Shown: positions 23,871 to 36,500, counted from the first letter of the stretch. The stretch is DNA of 64,000 nucleotides from Pelodera strongyloides (GCA_036852015.1 JAANDG010000297.1:109294-173293); one strand, 5' to 3'. Numbers and translations are program-made. Notes: generated by a model from the sequence alone, not told the origin.

Positions 23871-24438
23871 TGTTCAGACTGCGCTGTGAAGCGCATGTCT
23901 AAACTAGCGAAATACACTTATGAATAACTAATTCCAGAAGTATTGTGAAACGGTTAGATAAGAGTATCAATGAACTAATTAGCATAGTAAGAATCCTTTA
24001 TATGGAATCCCCCGAAGTAAGAAGTATGCCTAGTGAGACGATCACTAGTCTGCTGTGCCGTGCTGCCGTTCCTGTGTTGCTGTCGATCTGTGTTGTTGTC
24101 TGGAGCTGGCCCTGGAGCTCCTCGTCGTGTTGTCCCGTCAGACAAGAAGAGTCTGAGCAGAGAAGAAGGCCATTTGGAAGGCCCCCTGCTTGTGGAATAA
24201 GAAGACGTCGTAACCTCCTATATAAGCCCTCCATTAAATAAACCCTTTGGCCTCGGCCACACTCGTTTCTGTGTGTTACTGTGATCGTCCTCACGTTACC
24301 TTGTCAAGGCAGCCGGCCCGGAGGCGAGGCTCTACGTTGTGCTACGCGCTTGCTATTGCCGTGGTGAGGCATCAGCGCATCTATCGGTGTTTTCTGTGTT
24401 ATCATTTGGTTAGACTGGGCAGGTCTGATCAAAGTGGT
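23871..24438 (+). repeat. 5' LTR
   Basis: Begins TGTTCAGACTGCGC. CTATATAAG near 24219 is a likely promoter TATA box, and AATAAA a little downstream a likely polyadenylation signal. The end is either ..GATCA (TG..CA rule) or a few bases later (..AAGTGGT, shared by both LTRs). Confidence 0.85.
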
Positions 24439-24485
24439 GCACCGTCCGGGAAAAATGGAATGCACGACCGTATAGATATCCAGAT

Positions 24486-25541
24486 ATGCCTAACCTGCCG
24501 AGTAAGAGAGTGACAAGGACAAAACCATTTGAACATATTGGAGTGGACTACATGGGACCAATAACGTTAATATTACCTAACAAGGAGGACAAGAAGATCT
24601 GGGTATCCTTATTCACTTGTATGACTACTAGGCTAATTCATCTAGAAATAGTTCACAACTTAACTGGACTGGAATTCTTAAGAGCAGTTAGACGATTTAT
24701 AAGCCGCAGAGGAAAACCAGCTACAATTACGTCTGACAATGGCACAAATTTCATTTTTGCATCAAAAATACTACAAGCTGAATTACAGGAAGGCTGCCTT
24801 AAAAGAAATGGAATTTTATGGACATTCATAACTCCCCATTCACCTTGGAAGGGAGGGTTCTATGAACGCCTTGTAAAATCAGTAAAACAATGCCTACACA
24901 AAATTAATAATAACAAAAAGCTTACCATAGAAGAGTTCCCTACTATCATTACAGAGGTGGAAGCCATGGTAAATAATAGACCCTTAACCTACGTATCGGG
25001 CGAAGACCAAGAAAAAATTATACGGCCCGTGGACTTCATTATACCGGATGTGGAACTTATCCCGACCTTTGAAATCGATAAAGAGATAATCGAGGACCAA
25101 AACTATAATATAAGTCAAAACGAGACCTTAGAAAGTGTACTGACACAATTAAAGCATAATGCTAAACTATTAGACAGCATTTGGAGTCTATGGAGACATT
25201 CGTATATTGCTGAATTAAGGGAAAGTAGAATTACGAGTTCTAATCAGAAGAAGTGTCAAAATCCAAGAAACCCGTCCGTAGGTGAAGTAGTAATGATTGC
25301 TGACGAAAACCTACCGAGGAATAAATGGAAATGTGGTATTATTCAAGAACTCTTGACAAGTGCTGACGACAAAACAAGGAAAGTTAGAGTAAAGATAGGA
25401 AGTAAATTTTTTGAAAAATCGATATGCCATCTCATACCATTAGAAATACAAGCAGAAGTCGAAAGGCCAAATCCAGAAGCCCGCAGAAGAAATCTACCTA
25501 TGAGAAAAACAAGATACGTTGGTAATTATCTCGAGGAGTGA
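24486..25541 (+). CDS. BEL/Pao integrase fragment (351 aa)
   Basis: The frame carries the retroviral-type integrase core, which would join element DNA to the genome. The catalytic acids are visible in GVDYMGP (about residue 21), TSDNGTNF (about 83) and GGFYERLVKSVK (about 127). The C-terminal part (PSVGEVVMIADENLPRNKWK, ..RKVRVKIGSKFFEKS..L.PLE) matches the conserved C-terminal domain of Pao/BEL integrases. The N-terminal zinc-binding part is missing: the deletion joins close to MPNLPSKRVT, where complete polyproteins continue upstream. The ATG is therefore probably incidental, although it could start translation. Confidence 0.88.
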   Translation: MPNLPSKRVTRTKPFEHIGVDYMGPITLILPNKEDKKIWVSLFTCMTTRLIHLEIVHNLTGLEFLRAVRRFISRRGKPATITSDNGTNFIFASKILQAELQEGCLKRNGILWTFITPHSPWKGGFYERLVKSVKQCLHKINNNKKLTIEEFPTIITEVEAMVNNRPLTYVSGEDQEKIIRPVDFIIPDVELIPTFEIDKEIIEDQNYNISQNETLESVLTQLKHNAKLLDSIWSLWRHSYIAELRESRITSSNQKKCQNPRNPSVGEVVMIADENLPRNKWKCGIIQELLTSADDKTRKVRVKIGSKFFEKSICHLIPLEIQAEVERPNPEARRRNLPMRKTRYVGNYLEE

Positions 25542-25749
25542 GACATAAAAAGCTACATCTAATCGTTGCAGTACTAAAGCGTATGACATATACTAAATCT
25601 TATTCAAATTAATAATAAGTCAAAAACACCACAAAGGACACAAAAAGCATGAAACCGAAATATTTGCATAAATAAGTACACGTGTTAATACGGCGAATTA
25701 GCATGCGAATGCACCAATTTAAGCGAGTAGGAATAGCCAGCGGCATCAG

Positions 25750-26884
25750 ATGGACGACAACCCTGACTCCGGGGAGCCAAACCTGCGGCGCTCGCGCCGC
25801 CGACGTAATGCACCGCCAACGCCAAACCCGTATGAAGACGACGAAATTAAAGAGAGAAGAGCACTCGCCTTCTTGAGAAGATGGTCTCCAGAGGTATGCG
25901 CATTAAATTACTCTTTTATAACCGTTGTTTACCACACATATTCCTAACTGACTATGACGATCATTACAGAACGAAGCCGAGAATGCGTACTTGTCATCAG
26001 AAGATGAACCAGCTTCTCCCATGGAAGAAGACAACCCCAACGATGAGCACAACGAAGTCATTCCGGACTTAATGACACTGCAGACCAGGATGAAGATCTT
26101 CACACAGCAGAAGAACTGTCGATTGGCGGCACTGAATCCAGCGATGACGAATTGGCCACAGGGATTGAATTTGAATCCGTGAACGTAGACAATGAGGTGA
26201 GACAGTACTAACACTGTACTTGTTGCGTATAATTGACACACTATAAGGATCGTATTAGGATCTTACCGGTCCGTTGATCCAGTATATAAGAAAAATAGTT
26301 ACTATAACTGAAACTTTAAATTAATTACTACAGTAATTTTCCAAAGGGAATATATCAGTAATATCAGTAAACCACAGTCGTAGAAGATCAGGTTCTTTTT
26401 AAGTTACACTGATGCATATGCACAGTACATTTATGTGTCATAGAATGAGTCTTTATGTTTTAAGGAGAACCCAAGTGTGCCGGTTACTATAGAACGAAAT
26501 GAAGGACCACCAGTAAAGAAGAAGAAGGACAATCCATGCATGGACCTCTTGTTCAACCAGTACAAGGAGGTGTTCACCGACGGATTTCGCAAGAAAAAGT
26601 GTCCCCAGTGTTCACAGGAACACTCTCTGTATCATCATCTTACTAAACTAACAACTTCATTTGTCGAGAAAGTAGCAATTGTAAAAAGACTTGGCGCTTG
26701 CCCCAGATGTTTTAGCATACATAGGGGAGTATGTCATGTTAATTTGGCGTTGTGTACTGCGGCTACGTGCAAAACGAAAAGTCGCGCCGAGCGTGACCAT
26801 AATAGTCACTTATGTCCAAAGCATTTCACCAAACTTACCAAGGAAGAAAAAGAAAAATTTTTCCACAGTGAATTACGGTTATGA
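25750..26884 (+). CDS. 3' coding region of the retroelement with intron-like gaps and Cys/His knuckles
   Basis: Three blocks joined by GT-AG signals at phase 0: 25750-25893 (Arg-rich, RRSRRRRNAPPTPNPYEDDE), 25970-26196 (acidic, SSEDEPASPMEEDNPNDEH; one base short, so its frame breaks midway) and 26465-26884. The last encodes CPQCSQEHSLYHH and GACPRCF..HRGVCH..C..C..H, spacing that resembles the zinc knuckles of BEL/Pao Gag. Its place after integrase is unusual. It may be a displaced gag part, an env-position gene or a captured host gene. The block at 26477-26884 is also open from its own ATG. Moderate confidence that it is coding, low on identity. Confidence 0.5.
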
Positions 26885-27162
26885 TTCATAGCAATAAAGG
26901 AATTTTGTTAAAAGTTGTGTATTGATATTCTGACATTGATATAAGAGAAAGACGCCGGTTGCCTAGAAAATTGAGCTGAAAATTTAACTGAAAATGTGAC
27001 GCAAACAACATGTGTTTGTTTTTTCGCTGCCCGAGAAGTGCGGAATTAACAAATTCCACACTAATTTGCTTATTCACAAGTCCCGCGTGGCAGGCGTTAA
27101 AAAGAAATAATAATAGAAAAGGAAAATACATAATAAGAGAGTTAAACTTTCCAGCGCCGGAG

Positions 27163-27730
27163 TGTTCAGACTGCGCTGTGAAGCGCATGTCTAAACTAGC
27201 GAAATACACTTATGAATAACTAATTCCAGAAGTATTGTGAAACGGTTAGATAAGAGTATCAATGAACTAATTAGCATAGTAAGAATCCTTTATATGGAAT
27301 CCCCCGAAGTAAGAAGTATGCCTAGTGAGACGATCACTAGTCTGCTGTGCCGTGCTGCCGTTCCTGTGTTGCTGTCGATCTGTGTTGTTGTCTGGAGCTG
27401 GCCCTGGAGCTCCTCGTCGTGTTGTCCCGTCAGACAAGAAGAGTCTGAGCAGAGAAGAAGGCCATTTGGAAGGCCCCCTGCTTGTGGAATAAGAAGACGT
27501 CGTAACCTCCTATATAAGCCCTCCATTAAATAAACCCTTTGGCCTCGGCCACACTCGTTTCTGTGTGTTACTGTGATCGTCCTCACGTTACCTTGTCAAG
27601 GCAGCCGGCCCGGAGGCGAGGCTCTACGTTGTGCTACGCGCTTGCTATTGCCGTGGTGAGGCATCAGCGCATCTATCGGTGTTTTCTGTGTTATCATTTG
27701 GTTAGACTGGGCAGGTCTGATCAAAGTGGT
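27163..27730 (+). repeat. 3' LTR
   Basis: Matches the 5' LTR over its whole length with no difference I could find. Preceded by CCAGCGCCGGAG and followed by TAATCTCCGACCC. Confidence 0.85.
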
Positions 27731-27734
27731 TAAT

Positions 27735-28627
27735 CTCCGACCCAATGCGCGCCCAAATTGTGGCTTTCGACCCCACCGCCGACGCTAAATATGACTGAAA
27801 TTTGCAGTGCCGATCCTTTAGCAGTACGAATAGTGTAGCAGTACAGTAGACACCAGCAGTGAACGCATGCCAGCCAAACTGACCCAAGTCTGACCCAGGC
27901 CCGATCCAACTGGCGCGCTTGCAGCCCTTCCGCATGCACATCGCATTTTTCACGATGATTTTTTCAATTTTTTTTTTAAGTCCTGCACTTTCTGGTTTCT
28001 TTCTAATTTGTTTCTATTTCCTTTATTATTTCCTCTATTAACTTATTGCTATCACAGGTAGCATTGCTTCACTTACTGGTGCGCGTTCAAGCAAGCAAAC
28101 AAACGGAAGGAAACACGATAAAGTAAGTTTATGATGCCGTAAGAATAGGGTTCCCATCGGTCACTATAGATAGACTTAACCGTAGAAGTATATGTTGCTA
28201 ATAGTTTGTAATCTTCGCAGAATGACGCAGAAGTATTACTATTTAATTTAATACATTTAGACACTGGTGGCCAGCTCCATGGAAGTTCACAACATCAAAG
28301 ATGCATTCTGCTGCCTGATACTAATACTGGACAATGGAAGATTCGCTAAAACTCCGTCAAATTTGAATGTTTAGTTATATACTGTGTATGTATTATTCGC
28401 AATAAACATTTCCTCCCATTATGTAGTGTAATTTATGGGCTACGCTTCTGTACAAATTACGGTGGTGCCGACTCCAAACCGTGGTGGTGCCGACCCAACT
28501 CCGACTCCAAACAGTGGTTTTGCCGATCCAACTCCCACGCCTTTTTCAAATTTTTCGACCCGGGGCGTAAACTAGGACCGCCCAGAGTCGGACTTCGCTT
28601 TAGTTGGGTCGGCACTTTGGGTCGGAG
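27735..28627. mobile_element. Non-autonomous TIR element, CTCCGACCCAA ends
   Basis: 893 bp with perfect 11-bp inverted ends CTCCGACCCAA/TTGGGTCGGAG and several internal GTGGTGCCGACCCAACTCCG-type direct repeats near the right end. It starts 4 bp after the 3' LTR, and hairpin repeats resume right after it. No coding frame recognised. Confidence 0.6.
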
Positions 28628-28639
28628 AGGAACATAGTA

Positions 28640-28850
28640 CTACTTAACACGGTGTTTTGAGAAACAAAAAAAGTGATTTCATTAGCACTTACCACGGTGC
28701 TTTGAGAACCAAAACACCGGGTTAGTTTTCACTTAACACTGTGTGTTTGAGGATCAATACACCGTGAATTCAGCTACTGCTACCACTTTTGTTGAGAAAG
28801 ACCGTGATTTCAGTTCCCATTTACCACGAGCTTTGAGAACTGAATTGACT
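28640..28850. repeat. Diverged hairpin repeats beyond the retroelement
   Basis: About five degenerate CACGGTGTTTTGAGAACC units, the continuation of the repeat zone broken by the LTR element and the TIR element. Confidence 0.75.
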
Positions 28851-29325
28851 AATACAATATGAGTATACTGTATCAGTCAAAGCTTGGAAAACACGAGCTC
28901 TTGATAGAACCTTTTATCGATACAAACGGAGGTAGTCTGTCTTGGTATTGGCTTATAAAGTCCGAAGAATAGGGGGCCTCCAGGCCACTTCCGTACGGCA
29001 GGCGGCGGGGATTTCTTCCACTACGGCGCTGGTCACTTAAGCTCACCACAGAGCTATCCACACTACGGTATGGAGACGGTGCCGTTCACCGTGAGCAGTA
29101 TTAAGGAACTGTCCAACCTTTGGCAGTTTTAAGGAACTCTGCCAACTTGTGCGGGTTTTATAGAGGACGCCTGCCTCTTTGTAGATCAGGATGCTGTAGT
29201 CAAGGCTTACTCTTCCTGTTACCAGTAAGAGCTGTCAGCTATTGAAGAAGATCAGGAACTGATACTCAACTCCTTCAGCAGGAGTTTATATTACTATAGT
29301 TAGATGCTAATAGTTACTGTAACAA
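28851..29325. other. Unassigned sequence, no gene seen
   Basis: Moderate GC sequence with no long open frame. Some phrases (CCAACTT..CGGTTTTA.AG) resemble 49850-49880, so it may be an old LTR or other repeat. Confidence 0.3.
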
Positions 29326-29457
29326 GGCCAGATTTTGCCGTTCTTTCAAAAAACCCAGATTTCGCCCCCGTATATTTTCCGAAAAACCCCGATTTTTCGC
29401 AAATCCCCGATTTTTTGAGGGATGATAGCGAGAAATCGGGGTTTTGGTTTCTCATGA
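29326..29457. mobile_element. Small inverted-repeat element, AAAACCCCGATTT type
   Basis: Three forward motifs of AAAACCC(C/A)GATTT face a reverse AGAAATCGGGGTTTTGG. A related element with CCCGATATGTGCCCGAT motifs lies at 50398-50562, and a decayed one at about 52470-52566. Confidence 0.45.
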
Positions 29458-29757
29458 CCGTGATTTCAGTTAGGAGGCTCACGAAAAGAACACCCTCGAT
29501 TTTTTTTTCCTTTTACCGAAGGACAAAAAAAAAAACGTATTGGGTATGGCAGTTTAGTCTGAAGGAATTAATTAATCCAAAGAGCATGAATTCAAATAAA
29601 ATAATACCAGCCGTTCACTGCAGAACCGATAAAACATTCATGTGTACAAAGTCATTTGTAATTGTGGAAACGTATGAGTCTATATTTCTATTTGACTGCA
29701 AATTTGCCATTGAAGGTGCTCTATGCAGATTATTTTTACCCGTATGATAAGCTACCA

Positions 29758-29936
29758 GAGGCCGTATTCACCACTCCGTTTACCCCTGGAGAAAACTATC
29801 TCTCGGAGAAAATTTACCTAGAAAGCGAGATTATGTCACAAAATTTGCATTCACCACTCACTCTCCTTCCCGAAAAATGCGTTCCAAAGTTTTGTCTCTA
29901 GAGAAATGTTTACCCTTGAGTGGTGAATACGGCCTC
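29758..29936. mobile_element. MITE, GAGGCCGTATTCACCA family
   Basis: 179 bp with nearly perfect ends GAGGCCGTATTCACCACTC and GAGTGGTGAATACGGCCTC. It directly abuts a tRNA-like sequence on its right. Confidence 0.75.
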
Positions 29937-30022
29937 TGAGCTCAACAGGTGGAGCGTTGGACTTTTAAACTTTTAAGCGCGAGGCTGTGTGTTGCTGAGG
30001 GTTCGAATCTCGGCAGTGACTA
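29934..30022 (+). repeat. tRNA-like sequence, probably a SINE head
   Basis: Has box-A-like AGGTGGAGCG and a good box B (GGTTCGAATC) but an abnormal anticodon region and no 7-bp acceptor stem, so not a working tRNA. Confidence 0.5.
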
Positions 30023-30388
30023 AGATTTTGTCGATTGTAAGATTGTTATTAGGAAAGTTTACGAGTGTTTCGTTGTGGGTATACAAACTTCAAACATCTA
30101 ACCTCTTCTCCTTTATATAATAAGATTTCGAAGCTGAACAGGCAAATTACATTCATTTTCTAATAAAATACAAATTTGCATGTTCACCGTTGAAATTAGC
30201 CGTCTACTACGATCAGAAATTTTGATAAAATTCAAAGCGTTATTACTTCAAATTAAAAATGTATGCTTCAAGGCTTGTTTATAAGAAGCTAACATCACCT
30301 TCTTTCGATAAAATTAACGGCATTGAACACGTGGATCACGTGAGCCTCCTCCTTTGCTTGTGTTTTGAGAACCGTAGGACCATAGGCT

Positions 30389-30577
30389 GATTAGCATGAG
30401 AAGAGTGATTAGCATAGCGGGAGAATATGCAAATACGCAAAAATGTCTAGTTTTCGCATTTCAAAGAGAGCCTTCACTCCAACATTTGTTCTTTACTACG
30501 TGGTCGCACATTTCTTTTTCAGTATTGCTTTTTTTACATTCGGCACTTTGGTATTTTGGTACTCATTACTATATAAG
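30389..30577 (+). promoter_or_regulatory. Conserved upstream region of A2: paired GATTAGCAT, octamer, TATA
   Basis: GATTAGCAT occurs at 30389-30397 and 30407-30415, spaced 18 bp start to start. The same pair is at 60350-60358 and 60368-60376 upstream of A3. ATGCAAAT follows at 30427-30434 (A3 has ATGCAAAA). A2 has TATATAAG at 30570-30577, only 13-20 bp before the ATG, which would leave a very short leader. Confidence 0.45.
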
Positions 30578-30589
30578 CGAACGATTTAG

Positions 30590-33500
30590 ATGAGGCTGCT
30601 GGTTTTTGCGGCTCTCGTTCTCTTGTGCGCCGGAGTGGTGTTCGCCAAAGATGCGGATACATTGCGAAACGGTTTATTCGGTAAGAATATTTCGTTTACA
30701 GAAGCAAGATAGTTTGGCGCCTGGCTGGAGCGAGAGGTAGATTAGTAGGAGATCGTCTTTAAGCGAGTACGGTATAAAATCAACATTTGCTTTGTTTCAG
30801 ATCCTCGCTGTGACCTATCAATTCATCCGAATGAACGCGACGAAGAAGATATACGGTTTTTGGAAATTGATCTGAAACAGTACAACGAGACGAAGAAGGT
30901 CGTTTGCAAAGTGTCCGGGCAATCACTTCCACCGCTTCAGGGACATGAGGATTGGGTGAGTACTTCACTTCACGGCGCGTTTAAGATGAGCGAAGAAAGA
31001 AAAAAAAAAATCCATTTCGGCCGTGCAGGATGGGCGAAAAGTAAATTTGTAAAGACAATGCAAAGCAAGATTTGCAGACAAACCCCGAAAAAGATAACTG
31101 TATCTTTTCAATTTCTCCTAGTAGTAAAAATTTTCGCGTTCGGGATGATCTTTCCGAAAGGAAAACATGCAAATTGTCCGGGATGGACACTTCCGAAGGG
31201 GGTAATGCTTAGAAAAAAATGCAAGCATTAGCCTGTTTCGCAAGCAAATACCGTACTTTTGCTTTCTCCAAGCATTAGAAACCGCCAACTGACAGAGCGC
31301 TAAACTTTTGCTCGTTGACCGGGGGTTCCATCCAGCCAGCAACCGTAAACTTTTTGCACCAAATTTCCCGCAAAATATTCATCCGGTTGGGCTACAAAAC
31401 AGCAAACACGTATGTAAAACCATAGACTATCACCATCAACGCCAATATTCTATTAAATATCTTGATACGATTTGATACATATTGATGTTAACAAAGTGAT
31501 AGACAAATTAGTGAATGACGGGGAATAATGAGATGAATTATGCACTACTGGCAAAACTACGATAATCAAATCAACAGTTGTGAAAAAAAAAACAAGACAA
31601 AGATACAAAAATAATGCATAAAAATTAAATTGCTTTCCATGTGTGCAGTTAAATGTTCACCAGTCCTCATTTGCGTTCCACATATAAACTGGCAGCGTGG
31701 TACGTTTTTCTACCATTACATGCATCGATGACATGATACAGTACGAACAGCAAGCGGGCCGAACAGCCTTAGATATGTAACGCGAATGTGGCATTAACTT
31801 AGACGCAAAGCATAAGCTAAGCACAGGTTAAAGCGAAGTACGGCTGGTTTTTGAAACACATCGAGTAGAGTACACCAGCATTCCTATGCAGCGGATGCAA
31901 ATGAAGATAAAATAGAATAAAATTTTTAGCTAAATTCGAGAAAATTAGCATAAATAAGTAAGAATTCAGTTGTATGCGTTAGAAAAACAGGCCGGTATTT
32001 AACTAATTATGTAGTGAAACAACTGAAAATCACAAACTGCCTAAGATATGTATTGACTAAATGGAAGAACCTACAGCAGTCACACTTGAAAAAAAACAGA
32101 CGTAGAGTATGCTGTAGATTAATCCAAAGCCACATAAAAATGTTTCGCGCTACATAACTGAGGTAGAGCAGACGGTACGAGATAGTGTTAAAAACTATAA
32201 AAGTTTCGAACAGGAATTGTAAAACTTACTCCTCAACAATGATTACTGTAAGTATAAGCTCTCAGCGAAAAGGACGAGTGATGACACAACTAAACACGCA
32301 AAGTGTTATATTGGAAAAAACACACATTATGAAAGATCAACGACAAAAAAATCTTATCAGGGCCTTGCTCTTGCCTACTGTATGTTCATGAGGCATCTTT
32401 CCGTCGATGTCGCTATACCACTGCTTCTTCCGTGGTTGTGTAGTTAACCTGAACGTTGAAGTTAAATAAATTACCATCATAAAAAAATTCCACAAAGAAA
32501 AATGCGCAAAATCCGACTAAAACATGAAAGTACTCCCCCGTCATATCACATCACAGGAGCTAACTCTATTCAGAAATACAACGATCCATATCCATACATA
32601 GATAGAATTGAACATGTACAAAGTACAAATAGCCAAGGAATCGTAAATATTCTACCCCATTCAAATGAATCTGGTATCTGGCAGGTCAGACTTTTTAATA
32701 TTGCCACTCAACGTACAGAACAGAAACTAGAACTATATTCAGCATAGTAAATATCAATAACATAATCCACCTAAAAAAATACATTACATAAACGATGACA
32801 AAATTGCTCATACCTGTAATTTCACATAATTCTAAATGATCGGAACAAGGCAACACCTACCGTTCTGAAATTCGACCAGAAGAAAATCGGTCCAGCAGTC
32901 AAACATCCATTTTTGGATTCATCCCAGATAGTGGCACTTCAACTTCTTGACTCCTGCAAAGCTTGAGGCTGATAAATGAAAACGTAGCGCAGCCGAAATC
33001 AAACTATGATCGCAACACGCGTGCGACAAGGATACTGAAACCTGCAACAATCAAAAAGTACACTAAGAATGAGATCAATCGGTAATAGAAACTAAGAGAG
33101 TGCCTAGAAAAGTGACTAAGTGACAGCCTGACGGCCACAGGCGGGACGGTCCTACGTATGCCTATAAATGTTCAATGTATCCTACAAAACATGTTATGTT
33201 CAACCCGCGGCGAAAATAGCATTGCAATTTAGAAGCAAGTCAAACTAGACTATATTGAACCCATGCGAAAACTGAGGCAGGTGGGTAACACAAAAATGGT
33301 GCCCAAAACAATTTGAGAATACCATTAACTAAAAAATTATAATTTTGCAGGAGACGATGGTTAGCGTCTTGAAATCGGCCACATGGATTGGATTCGGATG
33401 TAAAAATTTCCCGCAGGTGAGACACATATCTGACATCTCGTATTTTCCTAACATATCGAAGTTCAGCTCAGGAAATAAACTGTTTGGATAAAGCCCGATA

Positions 33501-36500
33501 AAACATCTCTAGTTTGTTTATTAGCAATACTAAAGAACAAAAATGCACCTGTTTCTCTAGCGTTGTTGCAGAGAAAGCACAGGGCGCATGGCCGCATCCG
33601 CATGTCGTAAATGTCGTTATGTGATTGCGACAATAATTTAAATATTTCAGTATATCGGAATGCTGCACCACTTCCTCGCTGAGGAGAACGAGTCGGAGGA
33701 CTGCGACGTAAGTGCATCAAATTAATGAAAAGGACCATGTATTTCATAGGTAGCGCGAATCAGAGATTATTGTTGGTTGGTGTTTACCTACAAAAACGAC
33801 AGTGGTGTAGTATGGTAAACACTGCTAAAAACTACGCAATGTTCATCACCATAAAACCAAAACCCATCCGCATGTCTACAGTAGTCTCCTCTTCCGTCTT
33901 TATATTTCAGGTCATATATTCTTAAAAACATGAATTTAGTGGCTGCTGCTGTTCTGTGCTCCATGTGGAGGTTGCAAGGGAATCGACGACAAGATCTTCC
34001 TCACGCACGAATCCGCGATCAGCTGGGCACTATCGGATATTGAGGAGGGCACCTGCCTCGACCGCTTCCTCATCGACAATATGAGAACGGTTAGAAATCA
34101 CTTTTAGCTCATTGAGAATAGTTTCTCATGCTAACGTCTAGGTGTAGAAGCAGAACAGTAGCTAATAGGTTAAGCACGTTACTTAGTTATGGACTGATGG
34201 AAGAAAAGAAGGATGGAAATGGCGATTTCGCACTGACCCATGAAATCCTCCGGGCATCAGTTGAAAAACTATTAATGCACTAATAGAATTGTGATTGTCC
34301 TTAATGTTTTCAAAGAAACAAATCCGCACAATGAAAACAAACTTTAAGTGAAGAAATTATACTATAAAATAGGAAATGATGTGAAAAAAATAAATGAAAA
34401 AACGAATTTTAACTAAAACTTAGTACTTAGTATGTAAGATGTAAGATATATAAGTTGAATCTTATACCGTGTCACAAAGACAACGACTACTGTAAGCACA
34501 AAAACAGATAGAGATCATTATTTGCACCAAAACAGACCTAGAGACAGAGACTACTGTAAGCAACAAGACTTAGGGACTAGTTTAGGAACCAAAACAGACT
34601 CGAGACTATTGTAGCACCGAAACATACTAGAACTACTGTAACCAGAAAAATTGACTAGAGACTACAGTAAGAAGCAAGGGTTGAGACGACTGTAAGCCTA
34701 AGCAGCAAAACAGGCTAGAGGCTAGTGTAAGGATAATTGGATAATGTAAGCACGAAACCCGCCTAAAGACCACTGTAAGCATAAAAACCGCCTAAAGACT
34801 ACTGTAAGAAGCAAAAGTTAATATCACTGTTCTATCACCAAAAAAGGCTAGACTACTGAAAACAAAACAAAAACAGACTGGAAGCGACAACTGTAAGTAT
34901 AAGAAGCAAGAGTTAAGGCTACTGTTTTAGCACCAGAAAGGCTAGAGAAGATGCTACTGTAAGCACAAAGAATACTTAAGTAAAAAAAGAGAACCGACTA
35001 AGACTACTGCCAAAGTATCTGTATCATTAAATTTAAATTGAAGCAAATTGACTACTGCCAAAGTATCTGTATCATTAAATTTAAATTGAAGCAAATTGAA
35101 AATAGTTTGTTGAAAACGTAAATAGAAAAAGTTAGCTTCTCGCGTCTCTCTTCGCGAGTTAATTCCATGTAAAAGTCAGTCTACTGGCTCAAACAGAATA
35201 CCACCCGGAGTCGAAAAAAAACTATGCGCTAAATAAGTATAACTTTCGCTAACTAAGATAATCAAGTGGCATGAAAATACTGGGGTGAAATCTTTGCGTA
35301 AGCTGCAAGAATCTTCGTGTACGCAAACGCGTAAGCCACAAGAATCGCGGTTTCACCAACTAACTGTTGGCCATCTCTGACATTTTAGGTTCGGGATAAG
35401 AACTTGGACTGGTTCGTGGAGCTTCGCCAACAATGCGAGAACTGTTGGTCAAGCGTCTGCAACTCCACGGCCGACAGAATCCTCTTCGACAAGGTTATGA
35501 AGACGCTGAACGGAGACCACACTGCTTGGAAAAAGCTTTGTCTAATGGGCAGGTAATATATATAACCCAATTCAAATAGTTCGGTGATTGCACTTCTAGC
35601 TTTCTGTCTGCAGCTCATAAGTTTGCGTAATTAGGCGAAACGAGATACGATATTTTGCATGCAGTACTTCAACCGAAATCACCAATCTTTTGGATTACAG
35701 GATTAGAATGGCTGATATCACCAACACGCACCAAAAAAATATATTTCAATTTCAGCATAAATTCTGTCATGAATGCGCTCCATCTTCAGGACAGGTATGG
35801 ACAATTCGACTACTACGTAGAACAGTCGAAGTGAGTTCACTCCTCGGTTTTGACGGTATTAGTATTATTTGATGACTAGATGGCTTTTATACGAATCCTG
35901 TTAAATATTATTCTTAGAGTAGTAAATTGGGTCAAAAGGGCAACTCCATTGATTGTTAGACAAGGAGACGTGCAGGTACTTAAAAAAAACACTATACTCC
36001 AAAATTGGAAAATAATCTCTGGAAGCTTATACCAATACGCATTTTATTTGATGGGCCAAATTACATCCAACATATTACAGTGTCTTTGCGCACTACTCCA
36101 CGCCTGCGCTGCTCTTCCATGCGACATGGGCGCCTCTGTTCATGGCGTTCCTGTACCTCTGGGGCCACAGTAAGCACACTTATCTTCTCATTGAGTTTCC
36201 TATTTAATTTCCACCACAGCCACCTAGGTTCAGTCAGGATTATGATTTGTTCCATTATAATATGGGGGTTCACGGCGAACTGGGAATCCCCTGGACACAC
36301 CCAAGGTGGTGTTCCATCACGGCCCGGAGCCCCTCGTCCGCCCCCAACAAAAGTGTAAGTTGGGTCAAACCTGCGGAGACCGGAGATGAATCGACTTCCC
36401 TAGAAAATTGTCCTCCAGAAGTTGAAAGACCAGTCCAGTTTCAGAAATGAACCTGAGAACGGCTCGTTCCTTCGGATGAGCATGAGGATGAAATAACCCG

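Larger units (their letters stand above)
23871..27730 (+). mobile_element. BEL/Pao-type LTR retroelement, internally deleted, very young
   Basis: LTRs of about 568 bp (23871-24438, 27163-27730) look identical base for base. Directly after the 5' LTR, TGGTGCACCGTCCGGGAA resembles a tRNA primer-binding site. Inside, only the integrase part of pol and a separate 3' coding region remain; gag, protease, reverse transcriptase and RNase H are absent. It inserted into the hairpin array. I see no clear target duplication: the right flank is a different element (27735-28627). It could move only with help from a complete relative. Confidence 0.88.

Noticed and set aside
23945..24241. 98-residue frames on both strands, repeated at 27237-27586
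   Set aside because: They lie inside the LTRs and are duplicated only because the LTR is.
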